Of a stretch of 64,000 nt of DNA, positions 1 to 8,101 are shown piece by piece (within the stretch, counting starts at the first letter, position 1; the number at the start of each line of letters is the position of its first letter). The DNA is from Bin80 sp965207565 (lineage in GTDB: Bacteria; Bacteroidota; Rhodothermia; Rhodothermales; Bin80). Both the position numbers and the translations under genes were made by a program. Where the stretch lies: positions 124,001-188,000 of the forward strand of contig CBDBMQ010000020.1 in assembly GCA_965207565.1 (NCBI GenBank). The letters run 5' to 3'. Under the pieces are notes generated by a model that was not told where the DNA came from, did not search any database, and saw only the letters and a program-made list of their open reading frames with translations.

Positions 1-404
1 CACCTAGAAGAATGCCCTCCAAGGTCAGGATGCAGACTTGGTGAAACTGAGAACCCCAGTCCGCACCAATAAAGATGGTGAATCTAGATTTTATAGACAT
101 GATTTGAGTATCTTTAAGGTTAGAAGATTGCGGGTCGCCGTGACGTTCCGTCTGTCCCTGTATCGGTGCTCAATGGCACTAACTCCCTACTGGACGTGGA
201 TCACGGTACTCCCTGGGGCACAGATCCGACTCAGGCGTTCAAGACGCAGGGGCGATTTGGTTGCTCCCAGGGAGTTACCCGCATTTACATGATGCAAAAC
301 AAAAGCTGTTGTTTTGTAAATCTAAAAAACCCGACCGTATAGCAACTCAAAACATTCAGCTATACTGCCGATTTTTTATTTTATGATTTTACAAAATTGG
401 ACTC
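1..404. other. No confident gene; possible coding debris
   Basis: No complete gene is supported here. In the plus strand a frame is open from about 124 to about 340 without a start codon and reads like real protein in places (for example SLLDVDHGTPWGTDP), but stops crowd the same frame before it. I do not recognise the family. Given the methyltransferase remnant and IS elements next to it, this is probably the tail of a broken gene. AT-rich sequence follows (300-400). Confidence 0.25.
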
Positions 405-895
405 AGTTAAACATCACCTATAAGATACAGGGCGATGTCACGCTTGGAACGTGTTGTTTCCGGGAGGGACAAATTCGTATCCCGCGGGAAAACTTTGCAG
501 GAGCGCCCCCTCCCGGAGGGATAGTGCCCGATCTTGCTCGGGATGTCCAAAACGGTCGCAGCCATACGTGTAGAACTGTGTTGTGATGGTCGGGGCCGGG
601 AGATGCCAACCCATTCGCCCATAGACATTCCTCCAACTGATTCGATCTTGATTGCTGTGACAATCATTAACCAGGTGGGGCGGCCAATCCCGCCAGCTCT
701 TGCCGGGGATGGATGCGCGAATCCGTTCCAGATTCACCGGGGATAGCTCGGACGCCTGGTGGAGCTGATCCAGGTCACACCTCCCCCCTGCAGGGATTGG
801 GGGGAGCCCCCCGATGGCATCCCGAACCGTCTTGGGTCGCAGTGGAATTTCGGGAGGACTCCCTACCATTTTACCAAATCTAAAACGGGTTAATT
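405..895 (-). pseudogene. C-terminal remnant of a DNA (cytosine-5) methyltransferase
   Basis: The minus-strand reading frame ending at 438 carries the back half of a C5-cytosine DNA methyltransferase (Dcm type): TVRDAIGGLPPIPAGG, then the YGRMGWHLPAPTITT block (motif IX region) and HPEQDRALSLREGALLQSFP (target-domain end and approach to motif X). The AdoMet-binding and Pro-Cys catalytic motifs I-VIII are absent; upstream there is only a short stretch before stops and the left end of an IS21 element. After YEFVPPG the frame closes early. A shifted frame continues as ALYLIGDV, resembling motif X (IGNAV), then stops. So the gene is both 5'-truncated and frameshifted, and can no longer methylate DNA. 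No intact restriction partner is visible. Confidence 0.75.
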
Positions 896-1050
896 TCGAT
901 TTATTTTACATTTTTTCGAGAATCTGTCCATTGAGTGATACTTACGGGATTTGCCGGCGAAATTTTTCGTTGGAATCTGTGATTTCCGCACCGTTCTTTC
1001 TTGTTTTTTTCATTCCACCGCCATGAATTCTTCTGAACCTGAGGACAATT

Positions 1051-1191
1051 TGCGTATTCCGAACGATCTGGGACAGTGGTTCCGATTGATCTGGGACACC
1101 ATTCCGAACGATCTGGGACAGTGGTTCCGATTGATCTGGGACACCATTGCGAGCGATCTGGGACACCATTCCGAGCGATCTGGGACACCTT
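1051..1191 (+). repeat. Left-end repeat array of IS21 copy 1
   Basis: A 45-bp unit beginning GAACGATCTGGGACAGTGG is tandemly duplicated at 1061-1105 and 1106-1150 (one difference near the end). It is followed by two shorter units starting GAGCGATCTGGGACACC at 1151 and 1173. This gives six copies of the core (C)GATCTGGGACA in direct orientation. These are the probable IstA-binding sites of the left end; the 45-bp duplication has enlarged the array relative to the right end. Confidence 0.85.
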
Positions 1192-1307
1192 AGCAACCGG
1201 TATTGGGGAGAGCAGGTGTGTATTCATCCGTTCTGGAATTGGTTTGATTTTCATCGGATCTGGGCATGGTTTGTCATAGTTTTTAGTTTCACTAAAAGCC
1301 ATGAACT

Positions 1308-2858
1308 ATGCCTACAAAACGAATCTCAATGAAAATGATCAAGCGCATTCTGGAACTACGATTTGGGTTCAAGCTGTCCATTCGCGCGATTGCCCGCCAT
1401 GTGGGGGTTGGCCGCAGTTCGGTTTCCCGGATTGTTGAGCGTGCGACGGTGGCGAATTTGACCTGGCCGTTACCCGCGGGGATGACGGATGCGGAGCTGG
1501 AGGCGATTTTTTATCCCAGTTCGGCCCAAAGTGCTTCGGCTCAGCGGTCAGTGCCGAACTGGGCTGAGGTTGAGCAGGAACTGACCAAACACAGGATGCT
1601 GACTCTGGCGCAGCTTTGGAGGGAGTATATTGAGGCGAACCCGAACGGGTATCAGTACAGTCGCTATTGCGATCTCTATCGCCGTTGGCGCGCAAAGAAT
1701 ATAGATCCGGTGATGCGTCATACCCATAAGGCAGGCGACCGCTTGTTCGTGGATTATTCGGGAAAGAAGCCGTGTGTGGTGGATCCGGATACCGGTGAAG
1801 AGCGGACCGTGGAGTTGTTTGTTGCCGTACTGGGAGCGTCCAACTATCTGTATGCGGATGCCACCGAGACCCAAAAAGCAAAGGATTTCTGCGAGTCGGT
1901 TCGTCGGGCATTGGAGTTTTTTGGAGGTGTGCCGCGCGCGATTGTACCGGACAATCTGAAGTCCGCAGTGATTCGATTCCAGAAGGATGATGTTCCCGTT
2001 CTGAATGAATCGTTCCGCGACTTGACGGAGCATTACCGAGTGACCGTGCTTCCCGCTCGCCCGAGAAAGCCGAGAGATAAAAGTGCAGTGGAATCGGGAG
2101 TATTATTTACCCAGCGTCAGATCCTGGCCCCCTTACGCAACGTGAGTTTCTTCAGTCTTCTGGAGCTCAATGCAGCCATTTTAGAAGGGGTAAAGGCGTT
2201 CAATCGGACTCCCTTCCAGAAGATGTCTGGCACCCGACAAAGCAGGTTTGAAGACGTGGATCAACCCGCCCTGCGCCCATTGCCGACTAACCCGTACGAG
2301 TATGGGGTGTGGACCAGCATGCGGAAAGTTGCCCCGGATTACCATGTTCAGATTGAAAAACACTGCTACAGTGTGCCGTATTCCTATCTTGGGAGGTCGG
2401 TGCGCGGATTGATTCGTCAATCGACCGTAGAGATTTACGATGGAGACAATCGAATTGCATCTCATGTGCGTAGTCAATCCGATGGTCGATACACGACCGA
2501 TCCGCTCCATATGCCGGATCATCACCGAGAGTATGCGAGGTGGTCTCCGCAGCGATTCATCGACTGGGCGCAAACCATTGGTCCACAGACGACTGCATTG
2601 ATTCAAGCGAATTTTGCATGGGCTCGGATTCCCGAACAGGTGTATCGGCGCTGCATGGCGATTCTGCGGCAGGAGAATGAGTTTGGCCGTGACGTGTTGG
2701 AGAAGGCCTGTGGGATTGCGTTAGAGCGACAAACCCTGAGTTCTCCAGCCGTGAAACAGATCCTGAAACGGATCGCAACCCAACGGAGCCAGACGCCCCC
2801 CATTGACCACGAAAACATTCGTGGAGCCCACTACTATTCATCCAACGGAACTGATTAA
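1308..2858 (+). CDS. istA: IS21-family transposase IstA (copy 1)
   Basis: 516-residue DDE transposase that would bind the repeated end sequences and catalyse strand transfer with the help of IstB. The N-terminus has a helix-turn-helix (IRAIARHVGVGRSSVSRIV, about residues 25-43). The RNase-H-like integrase core shows VDYSG (first Asp), IVPDNLKSAV (second Asp) and DKSAVESG (Glu). The C-terminal part carries the Mu-transposase-like beta-barrel stretch (HCYSVPYSYLG). The length is normal for the family. It ends in TAATG, overlapping the istB start by one base. No frameshift or internal stop is present. It shares only family-level similarity with the second IstA at 4176. Confidence 0.93.
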   Translation: MPTKRISMKMIKRILELRFGFKLSIRAIARHVGVGRSSVSRIVERATVANLTWPLPAGMTDAELEAIFYPSSAQSASAQRSVPNWAEVEQELTKHRMLTLAQLWREYIEANPNGYQYSRYCDLYRRWRAKNIDPVMRHTHKAGDRLFVDYSGKKPCVVDPDTGEERTVELFVAVLGASNYLYADATETQKAKDFCESVRRALEFFGGVPRAIVPDNLKSAVIRFQKDDVPVLNESFRDLTEHYRVTVLPARPRKPRDKSAVESGVLFTQRQILAPLRNVSFFSLLELNAAILEGVKAFNRTPFQKMSGTRQSRFEDVDQPALRPLPTNPYEYGVWTSMRKVAPDYHVQIEKHCYSVPYSYLGRSVRGLIRQSTVEIYDGDNRIASHVRSQSDGRYTTDPLHMPDHHREYARWSPQRFIDWAQTIGPQTTALIQANFAWARIPEQVYRRCMAILRQENEFGRDVLEKACGIALERQTLSSPAVKQILKRIATQRSQTPPIDHENIRGAHYYSSNGTD

Positions 2859-3619
2859 TGCTCATCCATCCAACCGTCTCAAAACTGGAACAGATGCGAC
2901 TTAGCGGCATGGCTACCGCACTGCGCAATCAATTGGAGATGCCCGACATTGAGGCAATGTCGTTCATGGATCGTCTTGGCCTCATGGTGGACCATGAGGA
3001 AGCCGTACGTGAAGATCGGCGACTGGACCGGCGATTGAAGACGGCCAAGCTACGCCTGCAGGCCTGTATGGCCGATCTGGACTACCGTCCGTCTCGCGGA
3101 CTGGACCGGCGCCTGATGCTTCACCTGGCCAGTTGCCAATGGATCCGACGACGACAGAATGTCCTGATTACCGGACCCACCGGAGTCGGCAAGAGTTACG
3201 TGGCCTGTGCGCTGGCCCACAAAGCCTGTCTGGAAAACTTCCAAGTGCGATACTACCGCCTGCATCGCCTGTTGGAAACCATCCAGCTTGCGCGTGATGA
3301 CCGTACCTATCTCCGCGTGTTGAAACCGTTGATCCGCGCCGACGTACTCATCCTGGATGATTGGGGACTACATGGCATGAACCGTGCACAACAGCGGGAT
3401 CTGATGGAACTCGTGGACGACCGATATACTCTGCGATCCACCATTATCACCAGTCAGTACCCCATTGACAAATGGCATCAGACCATGGATGATCCTACAT
3501 TAGCCGACGCAATTCTAGATCGACTAGTCAACAATGCACACAAAATTCAGCTGACCGGTGACTCCATGCGCAAGGTAAAGGCAGAACAAGAATTGATCAT
3601 CGAATCCACAGAATCATGA
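2858..3619 (+). CDS. istB: IS21-family helper ATPase IstB (copy 1)
   Basis: 253-residue AAA+ ATPase of the DnaC/IstB family, which in IS21 elements assembles on target DNA and stimulates the transposase. The Walker A motif GPTGVGKS lies near residue 107, Walker B VLILDDWG near residue 165, and the sensor region TIITSQYP near 196. The N-terminal IstB domain (KLEQMRLSGMATALRNQ) is complete. Its start overlaps the istA stop by one base, so translation is probably coupled. Length is typical. Confidence 0.93.
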   Translation: MLIHPTVSKLEQMRLSGMATALRNQLEMPDIEAMSFMDRLGLMVDHEEAVREDRRLDRRLKTAKLRLQACMADLDYRPSRGLDRRLMLHLASCQWIRRRQNVLITGPTGVGKSYVACALAHKACLENFQVRYYRLHRLLETIQLARDDRTYLRVLKPLIRADVLILDDWGLHGMNRAQQRDLMELVDDRYTLRSTIITSQYPIDKWHQTMDDPTLADAILDRLVNNAHKIQLTGDSMRKVKAEQELIIESTES

Positions 3620-3642
3620 ACGGAAGTCTGACAACATATAAC

Positions 3643-3711
3643 TGTCCCAGATCGTTCGGAATGGTGTCCCAGATCGCTCGGAATGAGTGTCCCACATGGT
3701 CGGAATATGCA
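3643..3711 (-). repeat. Right-end repeat array of IS21 copy 1
   Basis: Three copies of the end core in inverted orientation relative to the left array: TGTCCCAGATCGTTCGGAA, TGTCCCAGATCGCTCGGAA and the terminal TGTCCCACATGGTCGGAATA. The last one, read on the minus strand, starts TGCATATTCCGACCATG and mirrors the left terminus at 1051. Confidence 0.85.
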
Positions 3712-3779
3712 CCACCTTTACGGGATTCTCAAAATTTAAATTAAATTCAGACCGCATCCTAATGAATTCTTCAATAAAA

Positions 3780-3941
3780 TTATAGAGTTATTCCGAGTTG
3801 ATTTTTGGGGGCTATCTCTACCAAATCCTTCCGAATAGAATCAAAATTCATTGTACTGTCAAACCTGCTCATTCCGTGCCAAATTCCTGTCGTGGTTACT
3901 TGGCGAACCCTGTGAACCGTGAATGTTGGACCTTGATCCAT
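3780..3941 (-). CDS. Unrecognised 53-residue ORF, probable gene remnant
   Basis: A minus-strand frame is open from about 3970 to the stop at 3780. Its first ATG (3939-3941) gives a 53-residue polar product (MDQGPTFTVHRVRQVTTTG at the start, DLVEIAPKNQLGITL at the end). The composition looks like real coding sequence and the frame extends several codons upstream of the ATG. I do not recognise the family. It lies in the 345-bp gap between the two IS21 elements, so a fragment of a disrupted gene is as likely as a functional small protein. Confidence 0.25.
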   Translation of the reverse strand: MDQGPTFTVHRVRQVTTTGIWHGMSRFDSTMNFDSIRKDLVEIAPKNQLGITL

Positions 3942-4175
3942 CCAGCTGATAGGCTGCTCGTTGGAGGGTCTTAAGCTATAGATTTATACATTTTAATTTG
4001 GATGCAATCACCTGGGCAATCCAAAGAAGTTTCGAGGTTCAGAAACAATAAACGGGTGTCCAGCGACAATTAAATTTTTCCTTAACGACAATTAAAAGTT
4101 TCCTTTTAGTTCCATTGGGACCGATGGAGTATTCGCGCGTGAACATGCGAATTATATTCCATTCAGTCTCAGGCA

Positions 4176-5660
4176 ATGATCACGGATCAGCAAGCAAGAT
4201 TTTTAAGAATATTGGTAGAAGAAGACAAAATGTCAGTCAAAACCGCCGCTGCGAAGGCGGGCATGAGCCCGCCGTCGGCACGTAAATATCTTCGTTCGGG
4301 GGAGCTTCCGAGCGCGCGGGATTATCGTCGTACGCATCGAACGCGTACGGACGCATTTGCCCAGGTTTGGGACGAAGTTGTGGGGTACTTGCAGACGAAT
4401 TCGGGGCTTGAAGTGAAAGCTCTGTTTACGCATTTGCAACGCAAGTATCCGAGTCAGTTTACGTCTGGACAGTTACGCACCCTGCAACGTCGTGTGAAGG
4501 TATGGAGGGCGCAGGAGGGCCCCCCGAAAGAGGTCTATTTCGATCAGGTGTATGAACCTGGGGATCGGGCCCAGTCCGATTTCACCTGCATGAACCGTCT
4601 GGATGTGACCATCCGGGGCGTGTTCTTTCCCCATATACTGTATCACTTTGTGCTGACTTATTCCAATTGGGAATCCGGCATGATCTGCTGGTCCGAGAGT
4701 TTTGAAGCGCTCAGTGCAGGACTGCAGAAAGCGCTCTCGCAGCTGGGCGGTGTGCCCCGACTGCACCAGACGGATTCCATGAGTTGTGCGGTCCGCAACC
4801 ACCGAGGCGATGAACGCGGCAGTTTCACGCAGCACTATGAAGCTCTGGCGCGTCATTACGGCATGGAGATCCGGCATACGCAGCCGCGGAGTCCACATGA
4901 GAATGGCAAAATTGAACAGCGGCATCATCGATTCAAGCGCGCACTGGAGAATCAACTCACTCTGCGTGGGAGCCGCGATTTTGCCAGTCGGAAGGACTAT
5001 GCAGCATTTTTGGATACGCTGTTTCAGCAGTTGAATGCATCCCGGCAGGCACGTCTCAAAGAAGAACAGGCGCACTTGCGTGCATTACCTTCGCGACCTT
5101 TGACATTCCATCGGCGCACTACGGTGCGGGTCTCCAACGGCAGCACGATTCGTGTACAGAAAAACCGGTATTCGGTCCCCAGTCGACTGATTGGGGTTCA
5201 GGTTGAAGTCCGCGTGTATGGTGAATGGATTGAGGTGTGGTACGCCCAAAAACAGATGGTGCGGATGCCGCGTCTGCACGGAGAGGATCAGGTTCGGATT
5301 GACTATCGCCATATCGTGCATACCCTGGTCCGTAAGCCCGGGGCCTTTGCAGACTACCGCTATCGTGCCGAGTTATTCCCCAATTCAACGTTTCGCAGGG
5401 CGTATGATGCACTCAGACGCACGCATACGGCCCCGATCCGGGCCGACCGATGTTATCTGGCCATTTTATATCTGGCTGCAACGCAGAGCGAATCCAGGGT
5501 GACCCATGCCCTGGAACGGTTGCTGAACGACAAGAAGCCCCTAACCACGGCGCAGGTGCAGGCATGGTTATCGGCCCCGACTCCTGCCTCATCCGTTGTG
5601 AATGTAGACGTATATGACCAGTTGTTGGATCAACCTGCGGCGGTGGGAGGTGTGCAATGA
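4176..5660 (+). CDS. istA: IS21-family transposase IstA (copy 2)
   Basis: 494-residue DDE transposase. The N-terminal helix-turn-helix region (MSVKTAAAKAGMSPPSARKYL, about residues 19-39) is followed by the integrase core with AQSDFT (first Asp), HQTDSMSCAV (second Asp) and SPHENGKIEQ (Glu), and the C-terminal beta-rich part with KNRYSVPSRLIG. The length is usual for IstA. The stop overlaps the next start as ATGA (5657-5660), so istB is probably translationally coupled. No disruption is seen. Confidence 0.93.
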   Translation: MITDQQARFLRILVEEDKMSVKTAAAKAGMSPPSARKYLRSGELPSARDYRRTHRTRTDAFAQVWDEVVGYLQTNSGLEVKALFTHLQRKYPSQFTSGQLRTLQRRVKVWRAQEGPPKEVYFDQVYEPGDRAQSDFTCMNRLDVTIRGVFFPHILYHFVLTYSNWESGMICWSESFEALSAGLQKALSQLGGVPRLHQTDSMSCAVRNHRGDERGSFTQHYEALARHYGMEIRHTQPRSPHENGKIEQRHHRFKRALENQLTLRGSRDFASRKDYAAFLDTLFQQLNASRQARLKEEQAHLRALPSRPLTFHRRTTVRVSNGSTIRVQKNRYSVPSRLIGVQVEVRVYGEWIEVWYAQKQMVRMPRLHGEDQVRIDYRHIVHTLVRKPGAFADYRYRAELFPNSTFRRAYDALRRTHTAPIRADRCYLAILYLAATQSESRVTHALERLLNDKKPLTTAQVQAWLSAPTPASSVVNVDVYDQLLDQPAAVGGVQ

Positions 5661-6454
5661 AGATGCAAACGACCAAAGAACTGGAGCATGCCTTGCGGAC
5701 TGGACTAAAAGACCTCCGGATGCCTGGAATTCGGAATTCTTTTGAGGACGCAGCCCAGATCGCGCGGCAGGAGTCGTTGAGCTTTGAGCGCTTTTTATTG
5801 TCCCTCGTGGAGCGGGAACAGCAAGCGCGTACCCACAATCGCATCCAACGCGGACTTCGAAGTTCCGGCTTACCGCTGGAAAAGACCTTGGAGTTGTTTG
5901 ATCGCACCCGACTGCCCCTGAAGATCAATCATCAGTTCAGTACGCTGTTGGAAGGCGGGTTCCTGGATCGAAGCGAAAACGTGTTGGCCGTGGGTCCGCC
6001 GGGCAGTGGAAAGACCCATCTGTTATGTGCGCTGGGGCATGCGCTCGTACTTCAAGGTCGGCGCGTACGCTTTTATGGATGCAGTACGCTGCTGGAGGAA
6101 TTGGTCCAGTCCAAGCGTGAGCAGCGTCTGTCAGAGTTCATGAAACAGCTCCTGCGCTACGAAGCCCTCATCGTGGACGGTTTGGGCTATATGCAGCACA
6201 GTCGCCAGGAGATGGATCTATTTTTTCACGTACTGGCGGAGCGCTACGAACGCGGAAGTCTATTGATCACCAGTCACCTGGCCTTCTCCCAGTGGGAGAA
6301 GATCTTCCAAGATCCCACGGTTACGACCGCAGCCGTGGACCGGTTTGTGCATCACAGCGTGATCCTCGAACTCAACCTGCCGAGCTACCGACTTGAAGCG
6401 GCGCAACAACGGCAGAAGGCAAAGCAGGAACCGCTTGAAATCGGGTCCTCCTGA
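5657..6454 (+). CDS. istB: IS21-family helper ATPase IstB (copy 2)
   Basis: 265-residue AAA+ ATPase partner of the IstA immediately upstream. Walker A is VGPPGSGKTHLLCAL (about residue 115). The Walker B position reads ALIVDGLGYM, with Gly where most IstB proteins have a second acidic residue; this may be a subgroup trait or reduce ATP hydrolysis. The sensor segment SLLITSHLAFSQW is present. N-terminal helical domain (KDLRMPGIRNSFEDAAQIA) intact. Overlaps istA by 4 bases. Confidence 0.92.
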   Translation: MKMQTTKELEHALRTGLKDLRMPGIRNSFEDAAQIARQESLSFERFLLSLVEREQQARTHNRIQRGLRSSGLPLEKTLELFDRTRLPLKINHQFSTLLEGGFLDRSENVLAVGPPGSGKTHLLCALGHALVLQGRRVRFYGCSTLLEELVQSKREQRLSEFMKQLLRYEALIVDGLGYMQHSRQEMDLFFHVLAERYERGSLLITSHLAFSQWEKIFQDPTVTTAAVDRFVHHSVILELNLPSYRLEAAQQRQKAKQEPLEIGSS

Positions 6455-6520
6455 ATCTACGATTGATGAATCTCTCGAACATAAATTCACATCCATCGCA
6501 CCTGATTCGCATCCATCTCG

Positions 6521-6539
6521 GACTGACAATTTGTCAGTC
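6521..6539 (+). terminator. Short hairpin downstream of istB copy 2
   Basis: Perfect 9-bp inverted repeat GACTGACAA / TTGTCAGTC with a one-base centre, 67 bases after the istB stop and inside the IS. There is no T-tract after it, so an intrinsic terminator is only a guess. It could also be a regulatory palindrome. Confidence 0.25.
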
Positions 6540-6939
6540 GGGGCGCAGACGAAACTCATGCGATATATCGCGCGCAACTTCGCTCCGCAGCTCGCTGCTC
6601 CGCTTCGTTGCGCGACCTCCTCCAAAGGAAACTTTTAATTGTCGCCGAGGTAAATTTTAATTGTCGTTCAACAAACGGGTACTACTTCTATGATGTGAAT
6701 GCGAAGTGGAATTTGGATAAGGGATATCCAAAAGTAAGTTGGTTAAAGAGGGTCGGAGCTTGCCCTAGGCATATGGCAGAGGAATTTCCCCGTGTGTCAA
6801 GTGGTTATGTTTTTCCTGCCACACCAAAACAGCAACCGTCTATGAATAGGATTTAACCATCTCAGAGAAGGCATATCCCCCAAATCCCATCAGATGTATA
6901 GGGGTAGGGGGATCGAGCGTTCAATAAAGTTGGGGCTCG

Positions 6940-8019
6940 CTATGCGACGGTGACAGATGAATCGAGGTAGACATCCTGAATCGCGTTCAGAATACCTACG
7001 CCATCTTCCATCGGACGCTGGAATGCCTTGCGGCCGGAAATCAACCCCATGCCGCCGGCACGCTTGTTGATCACGGCAGTCGTGACGGCCTGTTGTAAAT
7101 CGTTTGCCCCGGATGCACCGCCCGAATTGATGAGTCCGCAACGCCCCATATAGCAATTGGCGACCTGGTAACGGGTAAGATCAATCGGATGGTCACTGGC
7201 CAGTTTTGTATAAATGCGATCATCAAACTTGCCGTAACTGGAGCCGCCGTAATTCAATGCAGCATACCCTCCATTTGAGGTGGGTTGTTTCTGCTTAATA
7301 ATATCGGCTTCAATGGTCACGCCCAGATGATTGGCCTGACCGGTAAGGTCGGCAGATGCTTCGTGGTTCACACCATCAATCTTAAAAGCATTGTTGCGTA
7401 CATAACACCATAGAATGGTCAGCATCCCAAGTTCATGTGCAAAGGCAAAGGCCTCGGTCACTTCCTGCAGTTGCCGGTTGGAATTCTCAGACCCAAAATA
7501 AATGGTAGCTCCTACACCAATACAACCCATATCCCATGCATTCTGAATGCTTGCAAAAGGAATCTGATCATGTGAGTTGGGGTAACTCAGTAACTCGTTA
7601 TGGTTGAACTTCAGGATGAAAGGAATCTTATGTGCGTATTTGCGTGCTACGGCCCCCAAGACGCCATACGTCGAAGCCACACCGTTGCATCCCCCTTCAA
7701 TCGCTAGTCGGACAATGTTTTCGGGGTCAAAATACACTGGGTTTTTTGCGAAGGAGGCGCCTGCAGAATGCTCAATCCCCTGGTCAACTGGAAGAATGGA
7801 TACGTAACCCGTCCCAGCCAAGCGCCCAGAGTTAAACAGGGTATGCAGTGAGCGGAGTACACGAGGATTCCGGTCTGAGCCTGCCCAGACTTCGTTAACA
7901 AAGTTAGGTCCTGGTAGATGCAGGTTCTCATGCGGGATCGTGGTACACTTATGTGTTAAAAGATTTTCTGCTGAATCCTCAAGGATGCCAGCGATGTTTA
8001 TGTTCAGCACTTCAGCCAT
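6940..8019 (-). CDS. fbaB: Fructose-bisphosphate aldolase, class I (DhnA/FbaB type)
   Basis: 359-residue cytosolic enzyme that cleaves fructose 1,6-bisphosphate to DHAP and glyceraldehyde 3-phosphate, or runs the reverse reaction in gluconeogenesis. The archaeal/bacterial DhnA-type class I barrel is recognised from VSILPVDQGIEHSAG, VRLAIEGGCNGVASTYG, FILKFNHNELL, the ADIIKQKQPT segment that carries the Schiff-base lysine region of this family, and the phosphate-binding NSGGASG and KRAGGMGLISGRKAF near the C-terminus. Full length for the family. The gene stands alone, with 82 bases to the oxidoreductase that ends upstream of it on the same strand. No obvious Shine-Dalgarno is seen. Confidence 0.93.
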   Translation of the reverse strand: MAEVLNINIAGILEDSAENLLTHKCTTIPHENLHLPGPNFVNEVWAGSDRNPRVLRSLHTLFNSGRLAGTGYVSILPVDQGIEHSAGASFAKNPVYFDPENIVRLAIEGGCNGVASTYGVLGAVARKYAHKIPFILKFNHNELLSYPNSHDQIPFASIQNAWDMGCIGVGATIYFGSENSNRQLQEVTEAFAFAHELGMLTILWCYVRNNAFKIDGVNHEASADLTGQANHLGVTIEADIIKQKQPTSNGGYAALNYGGSSYGKFDDRIYTKLASDHPIDLTRYQVANCYMGRCGLINSGGASGANDLQQAVTTAVINKRAGGMGLISGRKAFQRPMEDGVGILNAIQDVYLDSSVTVA

Positions 8020-8101
8020 TGGGAAGAAAATTGATTGAGTTCAAATTTAAGGTACAGAGTGATTGAATCACCCATGAAAAAGGTTTTACGCCCCAAATGC
8101 A

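Larger units (their letters stand above)
1051..3711 (+). mobile_element. IS21-family insertion sequence (copy 1)
   Basis: Complete IS21-type element of 2661 bp with istA and istB in the usual order. The ends are imperfect inverted repeats starting TGC(G/A)TATTCCGA and continuing to TGGGACA: left end at 1051, right end finishing TGCA at 3711. Inside each end the same TGGGACA-containing core recurs (six times left, three times right), as expected for multiple transposase-binding sites. I see no clear target-site duplication: the flanks are AGGACAATT on the left and CCACCTTTA on the right. The copy is therefore old, or one flank was rearranged. Both genes read through without frameshift, so it may still be mobile. 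Confidence 0.85.
4057..6673 (+). mobile_element. IS21-family insertion sequence (copy 2) with target duplication
   Basis: 2617-bp element beginning TGTCCAGCGACAATTAAA and ending in the inverted counterpart (TTTAATTGTCGTTCAACA). Each end holds two copies of the CGACAATTAAA core, about 29 bp apart, in inverted orientation between ends. It is flanked by the direct repeat AACGGG (4051-4056 and 6674-6679), a target duplication of typical IS21 size. Complete genes, matching ends and a perfect duplication indicate a recent insertion. It is a different subgroup from the copy at 1051: ends and proteins differ. Confidence 0.9.
3997..6856 (+). pseudogene. Unknown reading frame split by IS21 copy 2
   Basis: Removing the IS (4057-6673) and one copy of the 6-bp target duplication joins an open frame. 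Codons from 3997 on (GNPKKFRGSETING) run directly into YYFYDVNAKWNLDKGYPKVS and on to a stop at 6854-6856, about 80 codons in all. No stop occurs across the junction, which supports the idea that the IS landed in coding or formerly coding DNA. An upstream in-frame stop at 3994 means the piece is itself already truncated. The protein family is not recognised. Confidence 0.4.

Noticed and set aside
1061..1191. Possible CRISPR array
   Set aside because: Repeats are contiguous without unique spacers and match the IS21 terminal sequences.
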